From the NCBI GenBank assembly GCA_019925795.1, contig CM034298.1, positions 23,303,556 to 23,367,555 of the forward strand: a stretch of 64,000 bases of DNA, read 5' to 3'. The position numbers and the translations under genes were made by a program. Below the pieces are notes generated by a model, which ran no database searches, was not told the origin of the DNA, and saw only the letters and a list, made by a program, of their open reading frames with translations. Of this stretch, positions 10,530 to 23,115 are shown piece by piece; within the stretch, counting starts at the first letter, position 1; each line of letters opens with the position of its first letter. This DNA comes from Dendrobium chrysotoxum. Taxonomy: Eukaryota; Streptophyta; Magnoliopsida; Asparagales; Orchidaceae.

Positions 10530-11180
10530 TTTGACCCCTAGTTGACCAGGGGTCAAAATGACCAAAATACCCATATAGGGTGTAAATGGTCATTTGAACC
10601 AAATGAGTTCCAAATCGAATGCAACCACCTCCAGCAAGTTTCAATCATCAAACCAAACTTGTTGGACCCAAACCAGCCCCTAGGTCAATCTAGTTGACCA
10701 AGTTAACTAGGTTGACCAAATAGGCCTTTAAGGGTCAAAACAGGTCATTTTGACCAAATGACTTCTCCAGACCTTGAGACCACTGCCAGTAGACTCAGAT
10801 TGTTATTTTGAATTGATTGAACCCAGCCCCTGACCCCGGGTCAACTTGGTTGACCAAGTCAACCTAGTTGACCTATTAAGCCCAATAAGGGTTCAAATAT
10901 GTCATCTGATCAAATTGAACTCTCCAGACCCTGTGACCACCACCAATAGATTTAGAATATTATTTTGAATTTATTGGACCCACTTCTAGCCCCTGGGTCA
11001 ACCTGGTTGACCAAGTCAACCAGGGTTGACCTAATAACCCATTAGGAGTTCAAACAGGTCATTTGACCCCTGAAAATACTCTTACCAGACTTCAAATATC
11101 ATTTGAGATTGATCCAGCCCAGATCCTAGCTCTGGGTCAACTTGGTGGACCAAGTCAACCTAGGTTGACTAGATCAACCC
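10530..11180. repeat. About 156-bp tandem array with GGTTGACC words, four units
   Basis: Units hold GGGTCAACTTGGTTGACC followed by AAGTCAACCTAGGTTGACC and then a less repetitive part (CTCCAGACCCTGTGACCACC, TATTTTGAATT). The GTTGACCA anchor occurs at about 10693, 10849, 11006 and 11145, giving spacings of 156, 157 and 139 bp. Each anchor is itself a dense nest of GGTTGACC and GGTCAACC inverted words. Similar TTGACC-rich stretches occur in long LTRs of plant Ty3 elements, so this is probably part of one. Confidence 0.75.
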
Positions 11181-12400
11181 TTAAGCTCCTATTACATCAA
11201 ATCAAACTTTAAACACATTCAAAACTTCCAAACCCTCAAGCTCACTTCAATATATGTTTCAAATAAATTCTAATTCAACCCCAAGTCAAATCATGCTTAG
11301 TTTGACCTAGTCAAACCTAACCCACTTGGTCAAATTTCTTTTCAAGCACTCAATCTCCAACATCAAGTCATCAATCCACTTTAAAATTAACCTAATAAGC
11401 TCTTCAAGTCTCCTTGGTTGTCACCTCAACCATCCAGGTCAAGTTGACTTGGTCAATTCAAGAAAACATGGTCAACTCGACCTTTTGAGCCTTACCCAAC
11501 CAGACCTAAGCCCGTTCAGCTTATGGAGTTAATTCTAGAAACCTCCTAGGCCTCAACCCGACCCAGCCCAGTGCCTATCATGCTCCCTAACTCAACCCAA
11601 TGGCTCAATGAGCTCTACCTGGTCAAACCGAGCCACCCGACTTATCTAGCTCAAACCAGACCCATCTAGTTCACCTAACCTGACTCAAACATCTCCAAAA
11701 CCTTCCTAGGCCTCAGCCTGACCCAGCCCAATGCATGGTGCACTCCCTAGCTCAGCCAAACCGTGCCTAGTGGTCCCCTCCACGTGAGAGTGATCCAAGG
11801 CCATTTTCACCTAAGCTCTATGCCTCTCTGCCTCCTAACAGCCAAGGACACATGTCCTCAATCACAGCCATCATCCTAAGGCATCTGGACGGTCCAAAGA
11901 AACTCCAGTAGCTCGAATAGAGGGAATAGGGATGAAATTAAGGATAGTACCGTCTCTCCTACTCCAATCTATCTCCAGAGTAAATAGCATTTCACTTTGC
12001 CTTCTCAAGCCTTTTCCAATCTTTTCTAATCATTTCCCGGCGTTTAAGAGCTGTTGGCGATGAGGTTGACGCGAAACTGAAGCCACCATCCATCCTAGCT
12101 GTTCCAACTCTTCATAGAAGCTTCCTCTAGGCTCGAAGTCTTCTACAAACCTAAGTGCGGACAATCTACAAGCTCAACCGCATCTTGAACTCGTCAAACC
12201 GCCATCTAAATTAAGGTTTATCTTAAACCCTAGGTTATTATCTAGGTTCTTAAATAAACCTCAGAAGATTGCATCAATAGCTTAGAAAAGGATTCCCTAC
12301 TCTTGATTAGATCCTATACTACCTCTTCCTATAATTCTAAACCATTTTGATTCGTTATTTAAGCTATATAAACTTAAACTTAAGTTTAGAGTTTACGGTG
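11181..12400. other. Non-coding, probable decayed LTR sequence
   Basis: C-rich, G-poor plus strand with repeated words (CAACCCGACCCAGCCCA near 11553 and a near-copy near 11718) and many stops in all frames. The 68-codon ORF at 11326 has no recognisable features. Nothing else to annotate. Confidence 0.4.
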
Positions 12401-12760
12401 GCTAGGGGAAGGAGATGAAATCAGGGCCGTTAATTCATTTTATTTGATATGAACGGCTGTGATCTAATCATAGCCAATAGCTGGTTCGACTGCTTCAAAC
12501 TATGGTATGGTCAGGCCTTTGTTCGACTAAATCTGGTCCTTTTGTTCAAACCGTGGGTTGAATCCAGACCGTCTGATCCTGCTGAATCAGGATCAGCCAC
12601 GGGTATGATCTGAACCGTTGGATCAATACTGTTTTAGATCCAACGGTCCCGAATCTTGCCGCGTTGGATAAGTAAGGCGGGGCCCATTTCACCGCCGCCA
12701 CTTGTGTGGACCAGTGCGCGTTTGATGCGTGTAAAGCATTGTCGCCGCTGGTTGATTGAA
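12401..12760. other. GC-richer LTR-like segment with a GATCCAACGGT hairpin
   Basis: Locally less AT-rich than its surroundings. A perfect 11-bp inverted repeat (ACCGTTGGATC at 12614-12624, complement at 12637-12647) matches a motif often seen in long LTRs of plant Ty3 elements. A second block at 19300-19600 has a comparable hairpin and wording on the opposite strand. LTR identity is inferred, no boundary found. Confidence 0.4.
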
Positions 12761-15700
12761 TAAATAAAACCTTTAAAATAATTCAAATATAGCCCAAAAC
12801 TTTAAAAAAACATTGAAATTTCATTTCTAAGTCGATTTTGGAGTTCTAGGGCTCGTTTTCTTCAATTTTTAATCTACCTTATTTTAAAAATAATTTTAAA
12901 ATATTTTGACTGATATTTCTTTTAATATTTTAAAAATTCAGAAAACTATTATTTCAGTTTTAAATAAAATCATATAATCTATTTTAATTTGAGATTTGGC
13001 AGAGGTATAATAGGATCTATTATTGATTTTTTTTTAAGCTCAATTGATGCATATCTTGTACATATTTGAATTTACAAAAGGCTATGTCATGATTTGATGA
13101 AGATTTTTGGAAATTCATATATAATTCATTTCAATTCCATTTAATTCATTTTAGAGTTCTATGGAATTAGTGAAAGAGCCTCTTCCATTTAAAATAACTT
13201 CAAGATATGATTATGTTCAATTTGAGAGAATGTAATTTTTTTTTTTGATAATGTATGTATTATTCTCAAAATGAATATAATTAAGGCTCTAAATGGATGA
13301 AGATTTATTTGGGGATATTTCTTATATCTTCTAATAATCTTAATTCATCTTGAGGTGTATTTTTCTTATATTTGAAGTTATAAATTCATAGGTTTTCATG
13401 TGACCTATGATTTTATTAAATCAAGTATAACCATTCCATAGAATATTAGGGCTTCATTTCATAGCATGATTGCTGTGTCTGAGTTGATTTTGATTAATGT
13501 CCAAGGGTTAGTGTAAACATTGATTTAAACCCATAAAATCTAGTGTCATCATTAAAGATAATAATTAAGAACTTTATTTAGAGAACTTAGATTAATTCTA
13601 ATAATTATAATGTAATTCCAATTGACTTGAAACTTTGAACACTTAAACATAGTGACATTCTCAGCCTTAGAAAATTTTCCCACTGAATTTTGAAGTCATT
13701 AAGCCCCTTAATTAACCTAATCAAGTTTAAACCTTAATTAAGCATTTAAAACTTCTAAAAAATGTAATAAATCTAATTCAAATCCAAAAATTACAAATAA
13801 TACCTCAAACTCACCAGAATTGAATCCTTAATAAACGAAAAATAAAAGCTCCTTGACTCGACTTCAAAATTAAATTAAATTTAAGTTTAATGGAAATTTA
13901 ATATTTAATTAAATTAATTAATTAAAAATTCCAAAAATTTTCCAAACACTTGGAGATCATTACTTAGGTCATTTCCGACCTTTGGAGTTAATTTCAAGGA
14001 GTTTGGAGGTCATTTGGATTCAAATCACACAAAGGCCTTTAATTAAACATTTTTTAAAAAAATTTAATAAATTATCAAAACTTCAAAAATTCATAACTAA
14101 TTTAAATAAACTCCAAATTGAGCAAACTCAAAGGCATATGACTCATCTTAAGGTCTAATATTTATCAAAAATATTAAATTTCCAGAAATCAATCAAATCT
14201 GAAAAAGTCAACTTTTGGTCAAAATTAGTTCAAAAATCAAGTCAAAACTTCAAACCTTCATAATAAAATCTAAAAAAATCTAATTTCAGCATACTTACTG
14301 TATAACTGATCATATTAAGGTCTAGTATTTTAATAAAATGCTAACTTTCCAAAAAAACTCTTTAAATTAAAATATCAATTTTTGACCCTTGAATTAAAAG
14401 AATAAAATAATCTAGAAATTTCTAAAATTCAATAAACTTTCTAAAATTCCAGAAAACATCAATTTTACTTTAAAACCAGTAACCAACCAATCTTAATTAA
14501 AATTTAATCAAACTTTAAGCCTTAATTAAACTCAAACCATTTAATTATACTTGATACCACTAAGTAACCCAGGCCTACGAGGCTATTAAGTTAGCCCCAA
14601 GGAAGGTGAAATAAACTTCACGGCCTCGGTGTGCAACAAAGGTGGTATCCAATAAACAATCAAAATTAACTTTAAAATCAATTTTAAACCATTAAGACTT
14701 AAAATTTAATTAAAATCTCCCTCAAGCCTTTCAACCAACCAAAACTTTAAATAACTTCAATTAACTTATCCTATCTAGGATATATTCAAACCACACAGCA
14801 TACCTCACACGCTTTAGATGGTTTTCTTGGACAACCAACTCTAGTCTTAGGTTAGGCCGGTGTTTACTTTTCTGCTACTTGCGTGTGTCAGGTTTTCTGT
14901 TGTTTTCACTGCATGCTGGTTGTTAGATTTAAGTGATTGATGTTGATGTGATTGTTTATTTACTTACTGTATTCTGTGTTGTGATTGATTGTACATTAGA
15001 TCTACCCCTAGGTTAGAGATGATTTATACTAACTCAATATTATGCAGGTGGCCATGCACATACAGGGAAATTAAATTAAAGGGGACAATAATTAAAGCTT
15101 TAAAATTAATACTATTTTCTGCAGGTGCTCCAGAACGCTTAAGTCCCCCTTTAAAATTAAAAGAGCATGTCCAAGTGTGGTTGTGATTGAGATTTCTGTA
15201 TATTTTAAATATTAACTGCTTGAGATTGATTATAACTGCCTGGGATGTCAAATATAAAATGCTGATTATTAGGATAACCTTGCAGGATCGAATCTAGATT
15301 TTTCAATTTTGATAAATGTAATTTAATAAGAATTTGAGTTATAAATTGTATTGAGTGCTTTAAGATTAAGATATTAAACATCCAATTTAGGAATCCAAAG
15401 AGGAAGTAACATCCCTTAGGGGAGAGCTCCTCTCCATTTGGAGATCCAAATTGGGTGACTTTCAAAGTATCCAAGGAGGAAAGGTAACACCTCTTTTAAG
15501 AGGGAGTTTTCTTTTCACTTGGATATCCGGACCCGACGATCCAAGGAATTCCAAGAAGACAAAGAAGTGAAGAACGAGAAGAATCTCAAATCTCAAAGTC
15601 ACTTGTGTCTTAGGATTAGAAACTGGGTTGTAGTCAGTAGTGCCCAACCACTTTACTTTTCCTGTAGACCCTGAGTTGTATAATTAAGTGGCACTTGCCA

Positions 15701-16990
15701 CATGGACTTTCAGTTTGAGCACTTATTTAATTAATTTAATTATTTAATTGATTTGATTACTTGATGTTAATTGCATTAAGGACTTGCCTGCTTTTCATAG
15801 TTTTTTTGGCGATTATTGCTTGCCGATTTTGATTTAGCCTGGAACCCGATCGGAGGCTCGTGAGGACACGTTTAAAACTATTTCTACTTAAACATAACTT
15901 AAAAACTTTAGGCTCAGATAGTAACTTTAACGCTTTTAAGAAGTAAGCCCGGGACCTCCAGGGGTTTTTCATGCATATATATTGAAACTTCTCTTCCGTG
16001 TTAGGCACCTCCCCTCCTGCGGGTTTTGGCAGACCACCTGACCTATTAGGGTTCAGTTCTGTCCAAGGGGATATTGTGCAATCCCTAGGATAAAATCTAT
16101 TTTCTAGCCTAATATTTAAACTACTTCATTCTGATTTCAAAGCATTCGACTCAACTAGCATGCATCGCATTAGTAATAAATTAAAATTGAGTCTAATTCT
16201 TAATTGCATTTTTTAGCTTAAGCATTTCACCCAACATATGTCAAGGGGTCAATTAGGAATCTGCTCTAGATGTCGACCCTAATTCCTTAAAACTAATCTT
16301 AAATAATGTCCCTAACCACTCTTTCATAAAAGACTGTACAACATGGTTTTAAAGCGCTTAGGTGGTTTAGCTGGCTCCCCAATCCAGGCGGGGGTAAGTT
16401 CAGGTTTGCATTGCATTAGCTAGGATCTGGGTTACTAATTTTCAGTGCCCATTTTAGACTTAGGTTCTGAGGCAGACCTTCAATCTTAAGACCTCAACCT
16501 CCCAGAATCTAATTCCCACTTTCTAATAAAATTGATCACTTAAACATTAAATCTCTTTCAATCTAATTCAAGCCCAACACTTAGGATAGTTTGAGGTGTT
16601 TCTGAAGTGATTCAGAATCTCAAAATACCTCTTACTCTTCTTCCTTTGACTCCAAAAATAAGTGTTCATTTTTGAACCAATCCTTATTGAATTTCTAGTC
16701 CCTGAACCTTCTTTGATATCAAGCTTTGAATTCTAAATAAAATTCGTATCGCTATTTTAATTGAGAGTTTTCGTAGGAAACTTTCTAGTTTCCTATGATG
16801 TAATTAACTACGAGGCCTTGCACTCGTAGGAGATTTAGAAACCCAGACCAGATTTTCAAAATCAAGTTTTCAAAATTTTAATTAATTATCTTTGAGAAAT
16901 TCAAGAGTTGACGATCATTTTCGTCATTTTCAAATGATCGATAACAGATAATATCCTCTTTCCTTGGAAAGATATATCGTACTATTATCG
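12761..16990. other. AT-rich non-coding DNA, suspected remnant of a long-LTR element
   Basis: Long stretches of TTTAATTAA-type sequence with short CG-containing islands (14570-14640; 15480-15560; 15830-16030; 16350-16410). The short ORFs of 61-89 codons at 15000-16000 on both strands show no motifs and no codon pattern. I saw no pol-like translation. No boundaries or target duplications were identified. Confidence 0.35.
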
Positions 16991-19900
16991 TGATCTTGAT
17001 TATGAAATTAATGATCTCTCTACTAGATTATTATAGTTAAACATTGGATTTAACATCATTCTAAATCTTCAGGATCATATGTTGTTTCTCCTTGAGTTTG
17101 ACTACGATAATCAGGATAAATCAAAATTTATAATTTGAACCCATTAGGGAACGATATGTTCACCTCTCGAGGTGATTTATCATTCATAATGAGCGTTTAA
17201 TTTCAAAATTAAAAATTCCAAAAATTAAACATTTCCCAAAGAAAATTAAACCTTTTCAAAACTATCTTTTTCAATTAAAACAAACCTGTAAAAAAACACT
17301 AATGGGAACCTACAAAATGACAAGAGCAACACAAGGAGATATGCAGAGAAAAATAAGATACCGTAATTAAACATTAGCTCATAATATATCATGTTTGTAT
17401 CATCATTAAAATTAAAATGCAAGCTAAGGGAAATATAACCAATGTCCAAACTAGGGGAAGCCATAGATGGATAAATAATAGACCTATGATATAGGTTTAG
17501 AGACAACCAGATCAGGCTAAATACATTTTGATAATGAACCTGATAGTTATATAGTTAAGCTATGCCAGAACATCCAAAAGAACGAGAATATAAGCTGCCA
17601 GTAGGCAGTAGGTATTCAGACGTACAAACCAAGCAACAAGCAAAATACGCTCTATCCAACTTAACATGCCGATTAATGCCAATAATCAGACAAAGGCCAT
17701 AAGACACTCTATCTAATAAGCATATGTATGGTCAACATATTGAATGAATTTACCATACTCATTAAATTTAGTGAATATAACACTTAAATCAACCCAAAAG
17801 CACCACATCCAATAAATTGGATATAAAAACATGTCAAGAAAACCAAAATATTAATCAAGAAGCAGATTATGGCTCAGGCGAGTAATATCTAAGCAATCAT
17901 GATGCCAAAATTCCATATGCCACTCAATTCTCGTAAAAGACCATATTAAATAATACCAAATCACACACCACCAAAGATAACCAGAACAGCTAGAGTTACT
18001 ACAGCACCATGTGATGATAGCAAAAAATGTACAAAAAATTGAAAGCCAGCAGCAACTATCAAACAACCCAGCCAAATAAATAAGTGGATTAAAAAACCTG
18101 CATTTGTAAATTCAAGAAATAAAGAGATTAAAGAAAATTGCACAGCTTAATAGATAAGCAAGATAATAGGGAGCCGACTTCCAGCTTAGGTGTGTAGTAT
18201 CATATAAATCATAAAGCCAAAATATTACCTGCCACTCAAATCTGATCCAATTCCAACCCCAAGTGGAAAATAATAAGACCAAAATATCAGATACAGATTT
18301 CTAAAATTGCTACAACACCCAATGGAAAATTGAAAATAAACACCCACATTGCCCACCTTACTCTAGACCAAGCTAACAAGATTATATATGATGTTCGATA
18401 AATACATGAAAATACTTAAAATCCAAATGCGGTTTGTCTAGGACAAACAATGATACAGCCAAAGGAGATCAAGCCAGACCACACTCCATACCACGAACTA
18501 ATACCCACTCCTCCCACTTCGACAAGGAAGCTGACAAGATGAGCAATATGAATTAAGGTTCACTAATTGACTAGCCAAATGAATTACAAATCACATAAAA
18601 TTTAAACCATAGGTTAATTAAAACCCAAGGTTCAAACCCAAGAAGTTTAAAGCCATCAAGGTCTCCCTAAGGTTTGAAATCAATCACCAAGGTAAATATA
18701 ATTATACACATGGAAATTATATTTTAGGTTTTAAAAAGTAAGGATTAGGTTTAAATAAGTAGAATTTAAACCCTTATACATGACATTAAAAAATCACAAA
18801 CAATCAATCCCTAATGCTCTATGGATTTGTGTTTAGAGCAATTTCAATTTCTAGGTCAAATCATGAAAATAGAAATTAAATTGCTCAATTGAAGCCCTTA
18901 GAGGATTCAAATGTCTATGGATATTTTTGGACATCTGAAAAACATCCCCAAGAATTTTCCATTTATATTTGAGCCAACGATGAATTGTATTTAATGTATA
19001 ATTTCATAAATATCCCAAAGAGTAGTTATAATATTACTTTTAATATATTAGAAATAATGTTTTCATACCATAAGACTTTTAAAGTTCTCCTCAAGAAAAA
19101 TCCATAAAGCATATAAACACTCAATTTGGACAAATATGTGAGGAGTTATGAAATTTTAAAGCTAAGATAAATTCTCTGATTTATTTTAGTTCATTTACAC
19201 AGTTAGGCAACTCACTTTATGTGCTTTTACACATGGCACTAGTTGATTGGCTAAGAAATCATCATAGACATGGTGGATCACATGCTTTATTTAATATCCA
19301 TCTGATCTTAGATTGGACGACTTTGGATTAAAGGCTTAGAACTGTGGGATGGAGCATGCGATCGAATACGACATAAGTAGAGCCATTGGCTAAAATCGAT
19401 CGCTCTGATTTTATGATCAACCTCTCGCATGATTCCTCAACCTTAGGGAGATTTCTTCATGATCCAAGAAATTGGCTCCATGGATCTTGATAAAATTTAT
19501 CAGAGAACTTCATCTACCCAAGAATATTCAATCCAACTGTCAGATCCTGTTGGATTGAACATTCTCTTCACACTTGAGCGACACCTATGAAATTGGTGCT
19601 TGGGTTTAGATCCTACCCCTATGCAGTGGACAATATAGGCTAGAGTTGTTTGGATTAAGTTTTTTCTCCACCACAAAATGTTTCTCCTACATATGGAAAA
19701 TCTTGGTATGTAGTGGATTAAAGTTGGATTTTGACTAGTTTGAGCTTGCTGGAGCTTGGTTGAACTCACCAAAAATCATCATGGAACTAGCTAGGAAGTA
19801 AGGAGATTAAGGCAGGAACTCTATGGAAGCTCTATGAATTGAGATCAGGAATCCTTTTATGTAAAATTTAGGAGTATTTATATGGTGAATGGAAAGGCTT

Positions 19901-20489
19901 TAGGTTCTAGTTCCAGCCAGTCCAAGCTATGCCTAGCCATAATGTTAGTTAGGCATGAGCCAATAGGAGGCCAGGGATCATTTTGGAAGGTTTGAGCCCT
20001 TATGAGTATAGGGATAGACAGTTAGAGGTGAACCTATATGAGCATATGGCTATTTTCTTAAATTCTAGCCACCTGACCACTAGCTAGCATGGGTTGATAT
20101 GGCAAGGTGTCTAGAAGGTTCTTGAACACAATCCATGGGTTAATTAGCCATGGTCAAGTCTAAATTTGTAACATGGCTTAGGATTTAGGGTTTTGGAAAC
20201 TTTAGGTTAACCCAATTGGCTGACCCGGGACAGGCTATGGGCTGTACTGATCATGGTTCATGCACATGGTTTAGAGGTATCTGATGCAGGTGTTAGTTTA
20301 GGCCAATTTGTTTTAGGTTGATTTTTAGTTCATGCGGAACCTCTTTTGACCACTTAGATTAATCCATATGGTTAACCAAAGTGGATCCAAGGGCTCGATC
20401 ACTTAGGGTTGACCCTTGGGACCCAAAGGATAGTCCCATAGGGTTTGATGTTTTAGTATAGGCTAAGGCATTAGATTTATGGTTTAGAG
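16991..20489. other. Non-coding DNA, suspected second long-LTR remnant (minus orientation)
   Basis: AT-rich through 19100, then a moderately GC-rich block 19250-20480. That block contains a perfect 11-bp inverted repeat, TTCAATCCAAC at 19527-19537 with its complement at 19549-19559. Its wording on the minus strand parallels the block at 12401-12760 on the plus strand. ORFs at 17246-18143 and 19500 are without recognisable features. Fragmentary Ty3-type LTR is a guess. Confidence 0.3.
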
Positions 20490-22086
20490 GTGATACGTAT
20501 AAATAATATATTATTTTATGTGTTATATCAGTTGTATTGTGTAGAAAAAATATATAAAATTTTAAGTTTTATGTTGCACTATAGTGTCAGAATAAAAAAT
20601 GCCGCATCACCATTAAAGACACTGTTGGAGCGATAGAATATCGACATTGCAGTACCAAATTCTCTGTCAGACAATGCCACGACATCAAAAGTTTAGCTTT
20701 ACAGTGCCATATTCTCTGTCATTCAGTGCCGTAGCATCACACTCTATAACTCTCCAATTCCTTAATTGCTCTTCAGATATTGTAGCATTCAAAAGTCAGT
20801 AGCACCATGGCATAGCAGTTGTAACTTCCTAAGGGCATGATCTATCAGTGAAGTGATGCGACTGTTCACTAAGTAACTGATCCATGCTAAGAGGTGCCAT
20901 GGAGGAACCAGAATAATAACGTAGCTGCATTAGTTCATTTATTAGGCATAGTGGGGCTGATCTTTCAAGTGCTGCAGCATTAGATGCCTACTTTATTTTT
21001 TCCTATAAATTTTCACTGTGTTATGTTTGTGAGGAAGTTCAATCATATAGATAATTTTAGTATAATTCAGAGTGCTTCTCTAAATTTTTCTTAGGGTGAC
21101 AACTAAGAAAATTTAGAGAAGTACTTGATACCATCATTAGAGTGTTTGGCTTATGTTTGTGGAAGAAAATCTATAAGAGGAGTGTAGAGGTGATCCATTG
21201 AACCATTCTGGTGATATCTATCTCTTGTATTTTCTTTCTATCATGTTATTAATAAAAATGAGTTTGCTTTAATTCTACTCCATATCTGGCTAAATTCTCT
21301 AGTTTTGAATTGATGATGTAAATATTATATGTAGTACTAATAAGATCTCTTATTCCTTAAATGATTAAAATGATATATTCAATATTATAAAATTTTAATT
21401 TAATACATATAGTAGCCATGTGTAGTTAAAATTAGGTGTAATGTGGAGCCTCGGTGGAGGGAAGAATACATAACTAGGAATATTAAATTAGAATGTGTCA
21501 TACCTAGGCATAGGGTATGAAATATATTAAATTCTTAAGGAGATGACATAATTGTAGGAAGTCCGTAGACATCCTTTGTTCTTACAAGCTCGACAGAGAT
21601 CTAAGAATGCATATACTCTGAATAACATCATAATTAAAAAAGAATAATTAGGAAAAAAGTTATTATAATCATCAATCCAAAATATTATATCTATAGAGTG
21701 TACATTCTTTATTTCTACAAGCTTGACAGAGATCTAAGAATGCATATGCTCTAAATAACATCATAATTATAAAATAATAAATAGGAAAAATATATTATTA
21801 TATTCATCAATCCAAAATATTATATCCATAGAGTGTATTCATTATCTAATTTTTTTTAAGTGATTGAATTTTCACAACATCCATTTTTATTGAGTAGGAT
21901 AATTATTATAATTAGAGTAAAGAATAGTAGTAGATTGCTAAAAAGCATACTTTCTCGTGGGTTCAACACTCGACTTTATCACTTTATTACATGATTCGGC
22001 ATATATACTTGCATATATTAAGTGTGATTTACCAATTTATATGAAAGAAAACCTAAGTATTATTTAGGGGAGATAGAGCCTTAAGC
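20490..22086. repeat. Repeat X, left copy (1.2 kb shared with 46199-47391 plus 0.4 kb of extra 5' sequence)
   Basis: From 20901 (GGAGGAACCAGAATAAT) to 22086 (GAGCCTTAAGC) this matches 46199-47391 in the same orientation along its whole length, with scattered differences. Shared landmarks: an imperfect hairpin (21075-21094/21103-21121), a polyadenylation-like AATAAA run near 21250, a direct duplication of about 140 bp (about 21560-21840), and CTCGTGGGTTCAACACTCGACTTTATCACTTTATTAC-like wording (near 21955-21990) that resembles leader sequence just inside plant Ty3 elements. The 20490-20900 part is present only here. Probably LTR plus leader of a non-autonomous element; the two copies need not be an LTR pair because neither shared end shows TG/CA termini. 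Confidence 0.7.
21075..21121. repeat. Hairpin inside repeat X, left copy
   Basis: Left arm 21075-21094 (CTTCTCTAAATTTTTCTTAG) pairs with 21103-21121 with one bulged T around an 8-base loop. The same structure is kept in the right copy at 46373-46419. Confidence 0.85.
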
Positions 22087-23115
22087 TTTTAGGGAGAGTG
22101 TATTCAGCTAACATTTACCCTATTTAAAACATAACAAGCAGTATTCACTGCTTCTGCCCAAAAGTATCTAAGGAGAGTGTATTCAGCTAACACTGCCCTA
22201 ACAGCTTCAACCAAGGTTCTATTCTTTCTCTCGGCTATTCTATTTTACTGAGGGATCCTAGGGGCAAAGAAGTTATGTTCTATTCCTATCTCTTGACAAA
22301 ATAATTCAAATTAATCATTCTCAAATTCTCCACCGTGATCACTATAGATAGTTGAAATTTCACATCCTAATTTCCTTTGAATCCTAGTGGAGAACATTCT
22401 AAATACTTCAAAGAACACATTCTTCTGTGCTAAAAATTTTATCCAAGTAAACTTAGAGTAATCATCTACTATTACAAATCCATAAGATTTTCCTCCAGGC
22501 TAGCTGTACTAACAGGTCCAAATAGGTCCATGTAAAGAATTTCTAGTAGCCTAGAGGTGTTGATGTCCTTGATTGAATGAAATGATGATTTTACTTATTT
22601 TTCTAGTTGGCAGGCATCACATAGGTGGTCCTTAGTGAAGTCAAACTTAGGTATGCCTCTAACTAGGTCTTTCTGAGTGATATTCCTAAGTGTTTTCATG
22701 CTAGCATGGCATAGTCTCCTATGCCATAACCAAGAGTCATCAGCTAATGTTTTCGAACATAGAGGATTTGAGTTTCAATGCAATTCAGGTCCAACATATA
22801 AATATTGTTTATCCATTTTCCTTCTAACACAAGTTTATCGTCTAAGCTAATCATGCATTTATTAGAAAGAAATTTATATCAAAACCCTTATCACATAGTT
22901 GACTAATACTTAAAAGATTATGCTTTAAACCATCAACTAACAAAATATTTTCAATTAAAAAATTTTTAGGATTTCCAATGATACCTGAGCCCACCACTTT
23001 CCTGGTGGTGTTGTCTCCTAAAGTCACCTTGCCTCCTGACGTAGCCTCTAGTGTCATGAACTGCTTCACGTCTCCAGTCATATGTCTTGAGCAGCCACTG
23101 TCTAGGTACCACATG
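22087..23115 (-). pseudogene. Outer SIRE-like Copia element: protease, pre-integrase and truncated integrase
   Basis: Read on the minus strand. The protease frame runs 23114-22851 (WYLDSGCSRHMTGD, holding the Asp-Ser-Gly catalytic triad of Copia aspartic proteases; then LLSISQLCDKGFDINF). It is followed by the pre-integrase zinc region about 22760-22640 (WHRRLCHASMKTLRN) and integrase to 22087, closely resembling the element at 1-2724. Integrase stops abruptly where repeat X begins, so reverse transcriptase, RNase H and the 3' LTR are missing. Just before the break an 80-bp segment is duplicated (GGAGAGTGTATTCAGCTAACA at 22093 and 22172), joined at a GTTAG microhomology. Several stops and frame breaks make it non-functional. 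It continues the gag at 23116-24220. Confidence 0.9.
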
